Assembly: GCA_963711065.1 (NCBI GenBank) | Contig: CAVQCO010000006.1 | Location: forward strand, 434,001-498,000 | DNA: 64,000 nucleotides | Source: Bog-473 sp963711065 | GTDB lineage: Bacteria > Actinomycetota > Acidimicrobiia > Acidimicrobiales > RAAP-2 | Direction of reading: 5' to 3' | Shown here: positions 42,367-51,982 of the stretch, in pieces | Numbering within the stretch: position 1 is the first letter of the stretch | Layout of the letters: each line of letters begins with the position of its first letter | The notes under the pieces: generated by a model | Databases searched by the model: none | Told to the model about the DNA's origin: nothing | What the model saw: only the letters and a program-made list of their open reading frames with translations | Position numbers and translations under genes: made by a program

Positions 42367-43245
42367 CTACCGGGACAGCGCCAGCCGTATGGTCGCCGCG
42401 ACCAGGCGCACCCCGAGCACCACCACGGCGAGCGGCAGGGCGGCCCGGCGCCAGCCCTTGGTCGTCCGGACACTGAAGCGCAGGGCCGAACGGTGGTGGG
42501 CGACCATCATGCGGTAGGGGTGCCGCGCGGTGCTCACGCCCTGAATGTGGGTGACGTCGGCGGTGCCGGCATACCCGACGCCCCACCCGGCCTGATGGGC
42601 GCGCCAACACAGGTCCATGTCCTCGTTGTACATGAAGTAGGCCTCGTCGAACCCGCCCAGCTCCTCGAGTGCGCTGCGGCGGCCGAGGAAGCACGATCCC
42701 GACACCCACCCCGCCCCCGTCACCACGCCACCCTCGGGAGTGCCGGGGTTGTACCGCCGCGTGAACCGGTTCTCGGGGTGGAAGAGCGCCAGGAGCGCGT
42801 GCCCCGCGGCGTCGGTGAGCGAGGGGAAGCGGCGCACCGAGGGGTACACGTCGCCGGCCTCGGTCAAGATGCGTGGCCCGACGATGGCCCAGGCAGGGTG
42901 GGACCCGAGCGCCGCGCGCAGTGCCGCCAGTGCGCCCGCATGGACCACGAGGTCGGCGTTGGAGACGAGGACCCACTCGGGTGGCGTCGGCTGGCCGGCG
43001 AGCGCAGCCAGCCCCCGGTTCACGCCCGCGCCGAAGCCGAGGTTGCGACCCGGCCGCACGATGTGCACGGGCGGCGCGGGCTGCGCGCCGAGCAGTCCGT
43101 CCAGCGCGGCGGCCGCGCTCCCCGACGCACCGTTCTCCACCACGACCACGGGGGCGGCGCCGTCCTCGAGCAGGGAGCGCACACAGCTCTCGAGCAGTGG
43201 GCCGACATCGTGGTCGACCACGACGGCGCCGATCTCGCCCGGCAC
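42367..43245 (-). CDS. Rhamnosyltransferase-like family 2 glycosyltransferase (WbbL type)
   Basis: 292 aa. VVVVENGASGS, RPGRNLGFGAGVNRGL, a VSNADLVV metal motif, and WVSGSCFLGRRSALEELGGFDEAYFMYNEDMDLCWR in pieces fit the WbbL/rhamnosyltransferase group. One membrane-like segment closes the protein (LPLAVVVLGVRLVAATI). With RmlB/RmlD-like genes upstream, TDP-rhamnose is the likely donor. Confidence 0.88.
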   Translation of the reverse strand: MPGEIGAVVVDHDVGPLLESCVRSLLEDGAAPVVVVENGASGSAAAALDGLLGAQPAPPVHIVRPGRNLGFGAGVNRGLAALAGQPTPPEWVLVSNADLVVHAGALAALRAALGSHPAWAIVGPRILTEAGDVYPSVRRFPSLTDAAGHALLALFHPENRFTRRYNPGTPEGGVVTGAGWVSGSCFLGRRSALEELGGFDEAYFMYNEDMDLCWRAHQAGWGVGYAGTADVTHIQGVSTARHPYRMMVAHHRSALRFSVRTTKGWRRAALPLAVVVLGVRLVAATIRLALSR

Positions 43246-43252
43246 CGGCGGC

Positions 43253-43987
43253 TCAGTACTCCCGGGTGAAGCGGAACTTGATCAGGGCCTTGAGGGCGCC
43301 GAAACCGTCGCGCCAGGTGATCTTCTTCCCCTCGTCGTGCTCACGCCCGGCGTAGGAGATCGGCACCTCGTAAATCCGGTGGCCGCGGCGGAGCACCTTG
43401 GCCGTGATCTCGGGCTCGAAGTCGAACTTGTTGGACACGATGGTCACGCCCTCGAGAACCCCGGCGTCGAAGAGCTTGTAGCAGGTCTCCATGTCCGAGA
43501 GGGTCGAGCCGTAGAGCACGTTGGTGACGAGGGAGAGGACGCGATTGCCCATCCAGTGCAGCGGCAGCATGTTCTTGCGCTCCCCGGTGAACCGGCTCCC
43601 GTAGACGACGCGGGCCTTCCCGCGCAGGATCGGGTCGAGCAGGCGTGGCCAGTCGTTGGGGTCGTACTCGAGGTCCGCGTCCTGAATGAGGATGAGGTCG
43701 CCCCGGGCTTCTGCGAGACCCGTGCGGATGGCGGCGCCCTTGCCCTGGTTGACCTTGTGTCGGATCACACGCACCGTCGAGTCCTCGAGGGCGCCGAGCA
43801 CCTTGTCAGAGCCGTCGCTCGACCCGTCGTCGACGGCGATGATCTGCAGCACCAGTGGCAGCTCCACCGCCCGCATGCGCCGGATCACCTCGGCGACGGT
43901 GACTCGCTCGTTGAACACCGGCACGATCACCGTGAGCGACCGGTAGGTCCGCTGCGGGGAAAGCTCGGTCAGCTCCGGCTCCGTCAT
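43253..43987 (-). CDS. Family 2 glycosyltransferase, dolichol/polyprenol-phosphate sugar synthase-like
   Basis: 244 aa. LTVIVPVFNERVTVAEVI, AVDDGSSDGSDKVL, VNQGKGAAIRTGL and the metal site IQDADLEYDP, then ETCYKLF and FDFEPEITAKVLRRG, are typical of polyprenyl-phosphate glycosyltransferases such as DPM1-like enzymes. It would move a sugar from its nucleotide to polyprenyl phosphate at the membrane face. ATG overlaps the stop of the decarboxylase-like gene. Confidence 0.88.
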   Translation of the reverse strand: MTEPELTELSPQRTYRSLTVIVPVFNERVTVAEVIRRMRAVELPLVLQIIAVDDGSSDGSDKVLGALEDSTVRVIRHKVNQGKGAAIRTGLAEARGDLILIQDADLEYDPNDWPRLLDPILRGKARVVYGSRFTGERKNMLPLHWMGNRVLSLVTNVLYGSTLSDMETCYKLFDAGVLEGVTIVSNKFDFEPEITAKVLRRGHRIYEVPISYAGREHDEGKKITWRDGFGALKALIKFRFTREY

Positions 43988-44931
43988 GTGCCCCTCACCT
44001 TCTCCGCGAAGTAGTCGATCGTCTTCTCGATACCCTCCCGCAGGCCCGTCGTAGGCTCCCATCCCAGCTCGGTCCTGGCCAACGTGATATCGGGGCAACG
44101 CCGGGTCGGGTCGTCGGTGGGCAGCGGCTCGAAGACGATGCCCGACGCGGAACGCGTCATCTCCAGCACGAAGTGCGCCAGGTCGCCCACGGTGCGCTCG
44201 TCGGGGTTGCCGATGTTGACTGGTCCCGTGAGCGAGGAGTCGAGCAGGGCCAGCAACCCCCCGATCTCGTCGTCCACGAAGCAAAGGCTGCGGGTCTGGC
44301 TGCCGTCCCCGTAGACGGTCAGCGGCTCGCCCCGCAGGGCCTGCACGACGAAATTGGAGACGACCCGGCCGTCGCCGGGCGAGAGCCGGGGCCCGTAGGT
44401 GTTGAAGATACGGGCGATGCCCACGTTCACCCCATGGGTGCGGTGCATCGCCATGGTCAGGCTCTCGGAGAAGCGCTTGGCCTCGTCGTAGACGCTGCGG
44501 GGGCCGGTCGGGTCGACGTTGCCCCGGTAGCTCTCGACCTGGGGGTGCACCTCGGGATCCCCGTAGATCTCGCTGGTGCTGGCCATGAGGAACCGCGCGC
44601 CGTGCGCCCGGGCCAGCTCGAGCAGGCGGCGGGTGCCCTCGCTCCCGACCGCCAGCGTGTCGAAGGGACGGGCCAGGTAGGCCGGGGGCGAGGCGGGCGA
44701 GGCGAGGTTGCAGACGGCGTCGACCGGGGACGAGTCCCCGAGCTCCACGTGCTCACTCACGTTGGTCACGATGAGGTCGAAGCGCTCGTGGCCCAGGAGG
44801 TGAGCCACGTTCTCCTTCGAGCCGGTGGAGAGGTCGTCGAGGCAGACCACGGAGTCGCCCCGCTGCAGCAGCCGGTCGCACAGATGCGACCCGAGGAACC
44901 CCGCGCCGCCGGCCACCACGACCCGGCTCAC
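43984..44931 (-). CDS. UDP-glucuronate decarboxylase-like SDR (UXS type)
   Basis: 315 aa extended SDR. VAGGAGFLGSHLCDRLL binds NAD; STSEIYGDPEVHPQ and YRGNVDPTGPRSVYDEAKR carry Ser/Glu and Tyr-x3-Lys and are the UXS signature. It would convert UDP-glucuronate to UDP-xylose, using the product of the UDP-glucose dehydrogenase just upstream, whose 3' end it overlaps by four bases (GTG start). Confidence 0.88.
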   Translation of the reverse strand: MSRVVVAGGAGFLGSHLCDRLLQRGDSVVCLDDLSTGSKENVAHLLGHERFDLIVTNVSEHVELGDSSPVDAVCNLASPASPPAYLARPFDTLAVGSEGTRRLLELARAHGARFLMASTSEIYGDPEVHPQVESYRGNVDPTGPRSVYDEAKRFSESLTMAMHRTHGVNVGIARIFNTYGPRLSPGDGRVVSNFVVQALRGEPLTVYGDGSQTRSLCFVDDEIGGLLALLDSSLTGPVNIGNPDERTVGDLAHFVLEMTRSASGIVFEPLPTDDPTRRCPDITLARTELGWEPTTGLREGIEKTIDYFAEKVRGT

Positions 44932-46255
44932 CGGCGGCCGATCCCGGTGTAGTCGAAGCCCATGCGCCGCACCGCGGCCGGGTCGAGCAGGTTGCGGGCG
45001 TCGACTATGCGGGGCTCGGCCATGACGGAGAGGACCCGGGAGAAGTCGAGCCAGCGGAACTCGTCCCATTCGGTCAGCACCACGAGCACCCGTGCCCCGG
45101 CGGCGGCCTCGTAGGGGTCGGCGCGCAGGAGCAGGCCGCGCAGGTCCTCCGGCGGCTCGTCGGCGGCGTCCACGGTCGGGTCGAACGCCTGCACGGTCGC
45201 CCCGAGCTCGACGAAACGGTGGCTGACCTGCAGGCTGGGCGAGTCGCGCCGGTCGTCGGTGTTGGCCTTGAAGGTGAGACCCCACACCGCGAGCGTCGCC
45301 TCGGCGACGGAGCCGCCGCACGCCGCCTCGACCTTGGAGACGACGCGCGTGAGCTGTTCGTCGTTGGACGCGATGGCGCCGGCCAGCAGCGAGAAGTCGT
45401 AGCCGGCCTCACCGCGATGTGGAGAAGAGCCCGCGTGTCCTTGGGCAGGCACGAACCGCCCCACCCCGGCCCGGGCCGGAGGAACTCGAAGCCGATCCGT
45501 TTGTCGTAGCCGAGGCCGAGCAACACGTCACGCGCGTCCGCCCCCACCTCCTCGCACAACCCGGCCAGGGCGTTCACGAAGCTGAGCTTGGTGGCCAGGA
45601 ACGCATTGGAGGCGTACTTGATCGTCTCCGAGGTCGTGGCGTCGGTGACGATGAGCGGTGCAGCGGTCGACGAGAAGAGCTCGCCCACCTTGGCGGCCGC
45701 CCCCGGGTCGTCGGCCCCCACCACTATGCGGTCGGGGTTCAGGCTGTCGAGGACCGCCGTGCCCTCTCGCAGGAATTCGGGGTTGGAGACGACGCTGACG
45801 TCGGGGCGTCCGATGACCTGCTCGACCACTGTGGCCGAGCCGACCGGCACCGTGGACTTGTTGACCACGATGGTGCCCGGCTCCAGGCGGCGCGCGATCT
45901 CCTTGGCCGCGCCCTCCACGTAGGACAGGTCGGCCGAGCCGTCGGCGCTCTGGGGCGTGGGCACGCAGAGGAAGACGAATTCGGCGCCGGCCACGGCCTC
46001 GACCGCCGACTCGGTGAAGGAGAGGGTGCCCGCCGCGACACAGGCTGCGACCAGGTCGTCAAGCCCGACCTCCACGATCGGCATGCGGCCCGAGCGCAGG
46101 GCGGACAGGCGGGCGGGATCGCGTTCGGCCAGCACGACGGTGTGCCCGAAGTGAGCCAGCGTCGCCGCCGTGGGCAGCCCGACGTACCCGGCGCCGACCA
46201 CGGCCACCGTGTGGGGCGTGATGCGCTGGTCGCGATCATTGGTGCGGGCCGTCAC
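44928..46255 (-). CDS. UDP-glucose 6-dehydrogenase (frameshifted)
   Basis: About 442 aa once joined. Oxidises UDP-glucose to UDP-glucuronate with 2 NAD. The N-terminal part has VGAGYVGLPTA and the catalytic cysteine in GWGGSCLPKDT; the C-terminal part with EAGYDFSLLAGAI and GLTFKANTDDRRDSPS is in the next frame. The switch is at about 45405-45415; one added G (V-E-A-G-Y-D) restores the frame. Two close homologous halves around one indel suggest a sequence error. Overlaps RmlD and UXS genes by four bases. Confidence 0.88.
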
Positions 46256-47177
46256 GCGGCCGCCTCCTCCCGTCGGGCACGCAGCGCGGTGACCAGCCGG
46301 GACAGGCCGTCCGGCCAGTCGGGCAGCGCAGGGAGACCGCTGAGGCGCAGCGCCATGTTGTCGAGCACCGAGTAGGCCGGGCGCGGCGCCAGGAGGGGCG
46401 GGTCGAGCTCAGCCGTCTTTATCGGCCGCACCCGGTCGGGGTCGGCGCCGGCCTCCGCCAGCGCCGCCCGCACGAGGCCCCACCATGTCGTGGCGCCGCC
46501 GTTGGTCACGTGGAAGATGCCCGGGCGGCGGTCGAGGCCGAGGGTGACGACGGCGGGCGCCAGGTCGGCGGTGAAGGTCGGCGACCCGTGCTGGTCGTCG
46601 ACGAAGCGCAGCTCCCCCTCGCCGTCGGCCAGCCGCAGGGCGGTGGCCACCATGTTGGCGCCGTGGGCGCCGCACAGCCAGCTCGTGCGCACGATCGTCG
46701 ACCCGGGTCGGCACTCGCGCTCGCCCGCCAGCTTGGAGGCGCCGTACACCGAGACGGGGCAGGGCGCGTCCCACTCCTGGTAGGGGCGCCCAGCCGTGCC
46801 GTCGAAGACGTAGTCGGTGGACACGTAGACGAGGTGCGCCCCCACCGAGGCCGCCGCCTCGGCGACGTGGCGGGTGCCGACGGCGTTCACGGCGAAGGCG
46901 GCGTCCACTTCGGTCTCGCACAGCTCCACGGCCGTGAGCGCCCCCCGTGCAGGACGAGCTCGGGCCGGAAGGCGGCGAACGTGCCCATGACGGCATCGCG
47001 GTCGTCGACCCGCATGGTGTCGACGTCGGTGGCGAGCACCTCGTGGTCGAGGCCGGCGCGGGGTCCTTCCGGGCCGAGGAGCGCGCAGCGGCGACCGCCG
47101 GCCGGCACCCGTCCCGCCAACGCATCGCGCAGGTCGCGTCCGAGCTGCCCGTCGGCTCCGGTGATGAGGATCCGCAC
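46252..47177 (-). CDS. rfbD: dTDP-4-dehydrorhamnose reductase (frameshifted)
   Basis: About 308 aa once joined. Last step of dTDP-L-rhamnose synthesis. MRILITGADGQLGRDL starts it; after the six-C run at 46941-46946 (G run on the coding strand) the frame changes, and VELCETEVDAAFAVNAVGTRHVA, YVSTDYVFDG and VYGASKLAGE continue. One added G gives a smooth join at HGGALTAVELC. The catalytic Tyr-x3-Lys is kept. Follows the RmlB-like gene by 3 bases. Confidence 0.88.
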
Positions 47178-47180
47178 CGT

Positions 47181-48190
47181 TCAGGCCCCGCCGGTTCCCC
47201 AGGCCCCTTCGACGACGGGGGCCCGGGCCCGCAGCGGCTCCCACCATTCTCGATCCGCGGCGTACCACTGCACGGTGTCCACCAGGCCCCGCTCCCACTC
47301 GACCGAGGGCGTCCAGCCGAGCTCACGCCGCAGCTTCGATGCGTCGAGGACGTAGCGACGGTCGTGGCCGGGGCGGTCCGGCACGATCGTCTTGAGCGAC
47401 GCCGGCTTGCCGAGCGCGGCGAGGATGCGGTCGGCCACCTCCATGATGGACGCCTCGACCCCGCTCCCGACGTGGTAGGTCTCCCCGATGCGGCCCCGCG
47501 TCAGCACGGCGTCGATGGCGGTGCAGTGGTCGTCCACGTGCAGCCACTCCCGCCGGTTCCCGGTGCTGGCGTAGAGCGTCAAGGGCTGGTCGTCGAGCGC
47601 AGCGCGCAAAAGTGCGGGATCAGCTTCTCGGGGAACTGGTACGGGCCGTAGTTGTTGGCGCAGTTGGTGATCGTGATGGGCAGCCCGTAGGTCTCGGCGT
47701 AGGCGCGCACCGCGTGGTCCGCGCCGGCCTTCGAGGCGTTGTAGGGGGTGCGGGGCCGGTAGGGCGAGTCCTCGGTGAAGACGTGGGCGCTCTCCAGGGG
47801 CAGGTCCCCGTAGACCTCACAGGTCGAGACGTGGTGGAAGCGGGAGACGCCCGTCTGGCGGGCCGCCTCGAGCATGGTCTGGGTCCCGAGCACGTTCGTC
47901 CGGAAGAAGAGGCCGGGGTTGAGCACGGCCAGCGAATTGTGCGACTCGGCCGCGAAGTGCACGACGGTGTCGATCCCCTCCCCCCGCAGCGCCTTCTCGG
48001 CCGCGTGGGGATCGCAGACGTCCCCCTGCACGAAGACGATCCGGTCCTCGATGTCGGACAGGTTGGGTCGGTTGCCGGCGTAGGTCAGCACGTCGTAAAC
48101 GACGACATGGTCCTCGGGGTGCTGTTCGACCCAGTAACGGGCGAAATTCGACCCGATGAAACCGGCACCCCCCGTCACGAGAAGGCGCAT
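47181..48190 (-). CDS. rfbB: dTDP-glucose 4,6-dehydratase-like enzyme (frameshifted)
   Basis: About 336 aa once joined. LVTGGAGFIGSNFARYW binds NAD; YNASKAGADHAVRAY has Tyr-x3-Lys; TITNCANNYGPYQFPEKLIP is the family signature. The frame changes at about 47600-47612, beside an AAAA run, and LDDQPLTLYASTGNRREWLHV continues. The usual catalytic STDEVYG reads STCEVYG, so the general-acid aspartate is Cys, and the usual ESHVDRS is ESHNSLA; this marks a divergent branch whose product may not be the standard 4-keto-6-deoxy sugar. First gene of the polysaccharide operon. Confidence 0.82.
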
Positions 48191-48199
48191 AGGGCGGCA

Positions 48200-48205
48200 A
48201 TGTTA
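48200..48205 (-). promoter_or_regulatory. Possible -10 TAACAT of the polysaccharide operon
   Basis: TAACAT nine bases before ATG 48190 in the 41-base gap after birA; no clear -35. Read-through from birA is the alternative. Confidence 0.35.
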
Positions 48206-48231
48206 GCCGGGGGCCCGGGGCCCTCCCCGGC

Positions 48232-48979
48232 TCAGCCGGGTCGGAGGTGCACCACGTCGCCGGCGGAGACCCGGCGGGGGCCCGAGGCGGTCTCGACCAC
48301 GAGGTGCCCGGCGTCGTCGATCGCGGCGGCCAGCCCGGTGATCTCCTCGCCCGCCATGACGACCCGCACCGGCTGGCCCAGCGTGGCGCAGCGCCGTCGC
48401 ACCTCGTCGGCCAGAGCGGCCCGGCCGCCGGCATCGTCGAGGAGCGGGCGTCGGGCCGAGAGCGCGTCCAGCAATCGCTCGAGAAGCGCACGGCGGTCGA
48501 TGGGCCGTGTCGCCGCGCCCACGTCGTCGAGGCAGATGCCCCCCGCCTCCGCCGGGCCCGGCCAGGCCACGTTGATGCCGACGCCGACCACGACCGCTGC
48601 CAGCTCACCGCCCGAGAACTCCGCCTCGGCGAGGACGCCCGCCAGCTTCGCCCCCGCCACGAGGAGGTCGTTAGGCCACTTGAGCACCGGCTCGACCCCG
48701 GCGGCCTCGTGGCAGGCGTCGGCCGCCGCCAGGGCCACCGCGCCGGTGCACAGATGCACGTCGCGCGCCGTCGCACCGGGGCCGCAGGAGGACCGAGGCC
48801 AGCAGGTTCGCTCCCGGCGGCGACTCCCAGCGCCGATCCAGACGGCCGCGGCCGGCCGTCTGGAAGTCGGCCACCGCCACCAGGCCCTCGGTGGCACCCC
48901 GGCGCGCACGGTCACGCACATAGGTGTTGGTGGAGTCCACCTCGTCCAGCCAGCGGATCTCCCACTCCGCAGGTGACAT
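48232..48979 (-). CDS. birA: Biotin--[acetyl-CoA-carboxylase] ligase (frameshifted)
   Basis: About 249 aa once joined, the short form without a DNA-binding domain. Couples biotin to the BCCP lysine. The N-terminal half has VDSTNTYVRDRA and QTAGRGRLDRRWESPPGANL; after a switch at about 48765-48785, by a GGGG run, VEPVLKWPNDLLVAGAKLAG and VVGVGINVAW continue in another frame. ATG 48979 lies seven bases after TATGGT; ATG 48991 overlaps that element and is less likely. It is divergent from a biotin-carrying carboxylase subunit, its expected substrate. Confidence 0.88.
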
Positions 48980-48986
48980 GGCAGAC

Positions 48987-48992
48987 ACCATA
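48987..48992 (-). promoter_or_regulatory. -10 element TATGGT of birA
   Basis: TATGGT seven bases before ATG 48979; leaderless geometry. Confidence 0.45.
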
Positions 48993-49023
48993 CGGCACGT
49001 GCAATTGTGAAGGCCCACCTCAC

Positions 49024-49033
49024 GGAGGAAAGG
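49024..49033 (+). promoter_or_regulatory. Ribosome binding site fixing the carboxylase start
   Basis: GGAGGAAAGG ends six bases before GTG 49040, favouring it over the in-frame GTG at 49007. Confidence 0.75.
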
Positions 49034-49039
49034 CCCAGC

Positions 49040-50803
49040 GTGCTCGAGAAGATCCTCATTGCGAATCGCGGCGAGATCGCCGTCCGGGTGATCCGGACGT
49101 GCCGCGAGCTCGGCATCGGGACGGTGGCCGTCTACTCCAACCTCGACCGCGACGCGCTGCACGTGCGGATGGCCGACGAGGCCTATGCCCTGGGCGGCGA
49201 GACGGCGGCCGAGAGCTACCTCAACACCGAGGCGATCCTGCACGCCGTCGAGCAGAGCGGGGCCGACGGCGTCCATCCCGGCTACGGGTTCTTCTCCGAG
49301 AACACCGACTTCGCCCGCGCCATCACCGGGCGCGGCGTCACCTTCATCGGTCCCCCACCCGAGGCGATCGAGGTCATGGGCGACAAGATCAGCTCGCGCC
49401 TGGCGGCCGAGAAGGCAGGGGTGGCCGGCGTGCCGGGCCGCTCCGAGCCCCTGACCTCGCCCGAGGAGGTCGTCGCGTTCGGCGACCTGCACGGATGGCC
49501 GGTGGCCATCAAGGCCGCGTACGGCGGCGGCGGGCGCGGCATGAAGGTCGTCGCCGCCGCGGAGGACGCGGCGGAAGCGATGGAGGCGGCGGCGCGCGAG
49601 GCCCAGGCCTACTTCGGCCGCCCGGAGATCTATCTCGAGCGCTATCTCGCCTGGCCCCGACACGTGGAGATGCAGGTGCTGGCGGACCAGCAGGGCACCA
49701 CGCTGTGGCTCGGCGAGCGCGACTGCTCCGCGCAGCGGCGCCACCAGAAGCTGATCGAAGAGAGCCCGGCCCCCGACTTCCCCGACGAAGTTCGCCACGC
49801 CATGGGCGTCGCCGCGGTGAAGGTCTCGCAGTCGTGCGGCTACTACAACGCCGGCACCGTCGAGTTCCTCTTCCAGGACGGAGAGTTCTACTTCCTCGAA
49901 ATGAACACGAGGCTCCAGGTGGAGCATCCCGTCACCGAGCTCGTGAGCGGCCTCGACCTCGTCGCCTGGCAGATCCGCATCGCGTCGGGCGAGCCGCTCG
50001 ACTTCACTCAGGAGGAGGTCCGCCGGCACGGGCATGCCATAGAGGTGCGGATCAACGCGGAGGACCCGGCGGGCGGCCGCTTCTCGCCCTCCCCCGGCAC
50101 CCTCGCGGCCTTCCACCAGCCCTCGGGCCCGGGCGTGCGCCTCGACGCCGGCTACGAGGCGGGCGACACGATCTCGCAGTACTACGACAACCTGATCGCC
50201 AAGCTGATCGTCTGGGCGCCCAACCGTGAGGCGGCGAGGCGGCGCATGCTCCGGGCGATCGGTGAAACCCGCGTGAGCGGCGTGGCCACCACGCTGCCGG
50301 CGCACCAGGCCATTCTGAGCCACCCCGACTTCGCCGCGGCGGCGCACTCCACCAAGTGGGTCGAGGAGGTGCTCGACCTGAGCACCCTCGTGACGGAGCC
50401 GGCGGGCGCGCCGGCGCCCCCGCCGGCCGACGAAGAGGTACCGACCGTCCAGCGCGACGTGACCGCCGAGGTCGACGGTCGGCGGTTCTCGGTGCGGCTC
50501 TGGGTACCGGACCTGGGTCCCGCCGGCGCGCCTGGACGGGCGGCCGGCCGGCCGAAGCGTGCAGCGGCCTCGGCGGTGGCGGGCACCGGGTCGGGGCAGG
50601 TCACCGTCCCGATGCAGGGCACCATCGTCAAGGTCCTGGTCTCGGTCGGCGACGTCGTCGAGGTGGGCCAGGCCGTCTGCCTGCTCGAGGCGATGAAGAT
50701 GGAGAACGCCGTCGCCTCCGAGAAGGACGGTGTCGTCAAGGAGGTGCGCGTGAGCGCCGGCGACTCCGTCGGCGCCGGCGACGTCGTGGCGGTCATCGAG
50801 TAG
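49040..50803 (+). CDS. Acetyl/propionyl-CoA carboxylase alpha subunit (biotin carboxylase + BCCP)
   Basis: 587 aa. Biotin carboxylase (residues ~1-445) with KILIANRGEIAVRV, the ATP-grasp loop YGGGGRGMK, and FLEMNTRLQVEHPVTE; a BCCP domain (~515-587) with the biotinyl lysine in EAMKMEN. This is the fused AccA3-type alpha chain of actinobacterial acyl-CoA carboxylases; it carboxylates biotin with bicarbonate and ATP and works with a separate beta subunit not found in the window. Divergent birA 60 bases away supports the role. Confidence 0.95.
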   Translation: MLEKILIANRGEIAVRVIRTCRELGIGTVAVYSNLDRDALHVRMADEAYALGGETAAESYLNTEAILHAVEQSGADGVHPGYGFFSENTDFARAITGRGVTFIGPPPEAIEVMGDKISSRLAAEKAGVAGVPGRSEPLTSPEEVVAFGDLHGWPVAIKAAYGGGGRGMKVVAAAEDAAEAMEAAAREAQAYFGRPEIYLERYLAWPRHVEMQVLADQQGTTLWLGERDCSAQRRHQKLIEESPAPDFPDEVRHAMGVAAVKVSQSCGYYNAGTVEFLFQDGEFYFLEMNTRLQVEHPVTELVSGLDLVAWQIRIASGEPLDFTQEEVRRHGHAIEVRINAEDPAGGRFSPSPGTLAAFHQPSGPGVRLDAGYEAGDTISQYYDNLIAKLIVWAPNREAARRRMLRAIGETRVSGVATTLPAHQAILSHPDFAAAAHSTKWVEEVLDLSTLVTEPAGAPAPPPADEEVPTVQRDVTAEVDGRRFSVRLWVPDLGPAGAPGRAAGRPKRAAASAVAGTGSGQVTVPMQGTIVKVLVSVGDVVEVGQAVCLLEAMKMENAVASEKDGVVKEVRVSAGDSVGAGDVVAVIE

Positions 50804-51982
50804 GTGAGCGCCCCGTCGGCCGCCGCCTCGTCGGCCAAGGAGGCGGCTGCCGCCGTCATCGACCAGCACCTGGCGGACCTCGTCTCGCTCAGCCACCTCC
50901 TGCACTCGACACCCGAGCTGTGCTTCGGGGAGACCGAGTCCGCCCGGTCCGTGGCCGAGACGTTGCGGGCCGGCGGGCTCGAGGTCGCCGAGGGCGTGTA
51001 CGACCTCCCGACTGCGCTCGAGTCCCGGGCCGGGGACGGCGACCTCGTGGTCGCGGTCTGCGCCGAGTACGACGCGCTGCCCGACGTCGGGCACACGTGC
51101 GGGCACAACATCATCGCCGCAACCGCGGTCGGCGCCGGCCTGGCCCTCGCCGCCGTGGCCGACGACGTCGGGCTCGCCGTGCGGGTCCTCGGCACCCCGG
51201 CCGAGGAGGGTGGCGGCGGCAAGATCCTCATGCTCGAGCGGGGCGCCTTCGCCGGCGTCCACGCCGCCATGATGGTCCACCCCTGGCCGGTCGAGCGCCT
51301 GACCGGCCGCTGCCTCGCCGTGGCGCACTTCGACGTCCGCTTCACGGGTCGGGAGGCGCATGCGTCGGCCGCCCCCTGGGAGGGCGTCAACGCCCAGGAC
51401 GCGCTGACGGTGGCCCAGGTCGCGATCGGCCTGCTGCGCCAACAGCTCCCACCCGGGGACCAGGTCCACGGCGTGGTCAGGGCGAGCTCCTCCGCCGCCA
51501 ATGTGATCCCGGCGGCCGTCACGGCCCGCTACATGGTCCGCTCGCCGACCGCCGAGGGGCTCGCCGCGCTGCGGCCCCGGGTGGACGCCTGCTTCGAGGC
51601 GGGTGCGCTCGCCAGCGGGTGCACGGTCGAGTACGAGGAGCTGGCACCCGTGTACTCGCACATGGAGGCCGACCCTGCGCTGTTGCGCGCCTACCGCGCC
51701 AACGCCGAGACCCTCGGCCGGCGCTTCGCGGCCGACGACTCCGGCGCACCCGCGCCCACGTTCTCGACGGACATGGCCAACGTGTCGCTCGCCGTGCCCA
51801 CCATCCACCCGCTCATCGGGATTGAGACGCATGGGGCCGTGAACCACCAACGCGAGTTCGCCGCCGCCTGTGTGACACCCTCGGCGGACGCCGCCGTGCG
51901 TGACGGCGCGGTGGCGCTGGCCTGGACGGCGATCGATGCCGCCACGGATCCCGAGCTGCGGGCGCGGCTGCTCGACGCGTGA
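50804..51982 (+). CDS. M20 family amidohydrolase/peptidase
   Basis: 392 aa. Metal ligands in HTCGHN (about residue 100) and the catalytic/metal glutamates in PAEEGGGGK (about 134); HPWPVE and the lid domain with EAHASAAPWEGVNAQDAL are of the AbgB/p-aminobenzoyl-glutamate hydrolase type rather than classic carboxypeptidase. GTG start directly follows the carboxylase stop. Substrate unknown, probably an N-acyl amino acid or aromatic amide. Confidence 0.9.
   Translation: MSAPSAAASSAKEAAAAVIDQHLADLVSLSHLLHSTPELCFGETESARSVAETLRAGGLEVAEGVYDLPTALESRAGDGDLVVAVCAEYDALPDVGHTCGHNIIAATAVGAGLALAAVADDVGLAVRVLGTPAEEGGGGKILMLERGAFAGVHAAMMVHPWPVERLTGRCLAVAHFDVRFTGREAHASAAPWEGVNAQDALTVAQVAIGLLRQQLPPGDQVHGVVRASSSAANVIPAAVTARYMVRSPTAEGLAALRPRVDACFEAGALASGCTVEYEELAPVYSHMEADPALLRAYRANAETLGRRFAADDSGAPAPTFSTDMANVSLAVPTIHPLIGIETHGAVNHQREFAAACVTPSADAAVRDGAVALAWTAIDAATDPELRARLLDA

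Noticed and set aside
48671..51850. Very long open frame (over 1000 codons) on the minus strand opposite the carboxylase and M20 genes
   Set aside because: It is a high-GC shadow: composition is biased, it shows no family motifs, and it lies opposite two well-conserved genes. Only its last ~75 codons are real, as the N-terminal half of birA.
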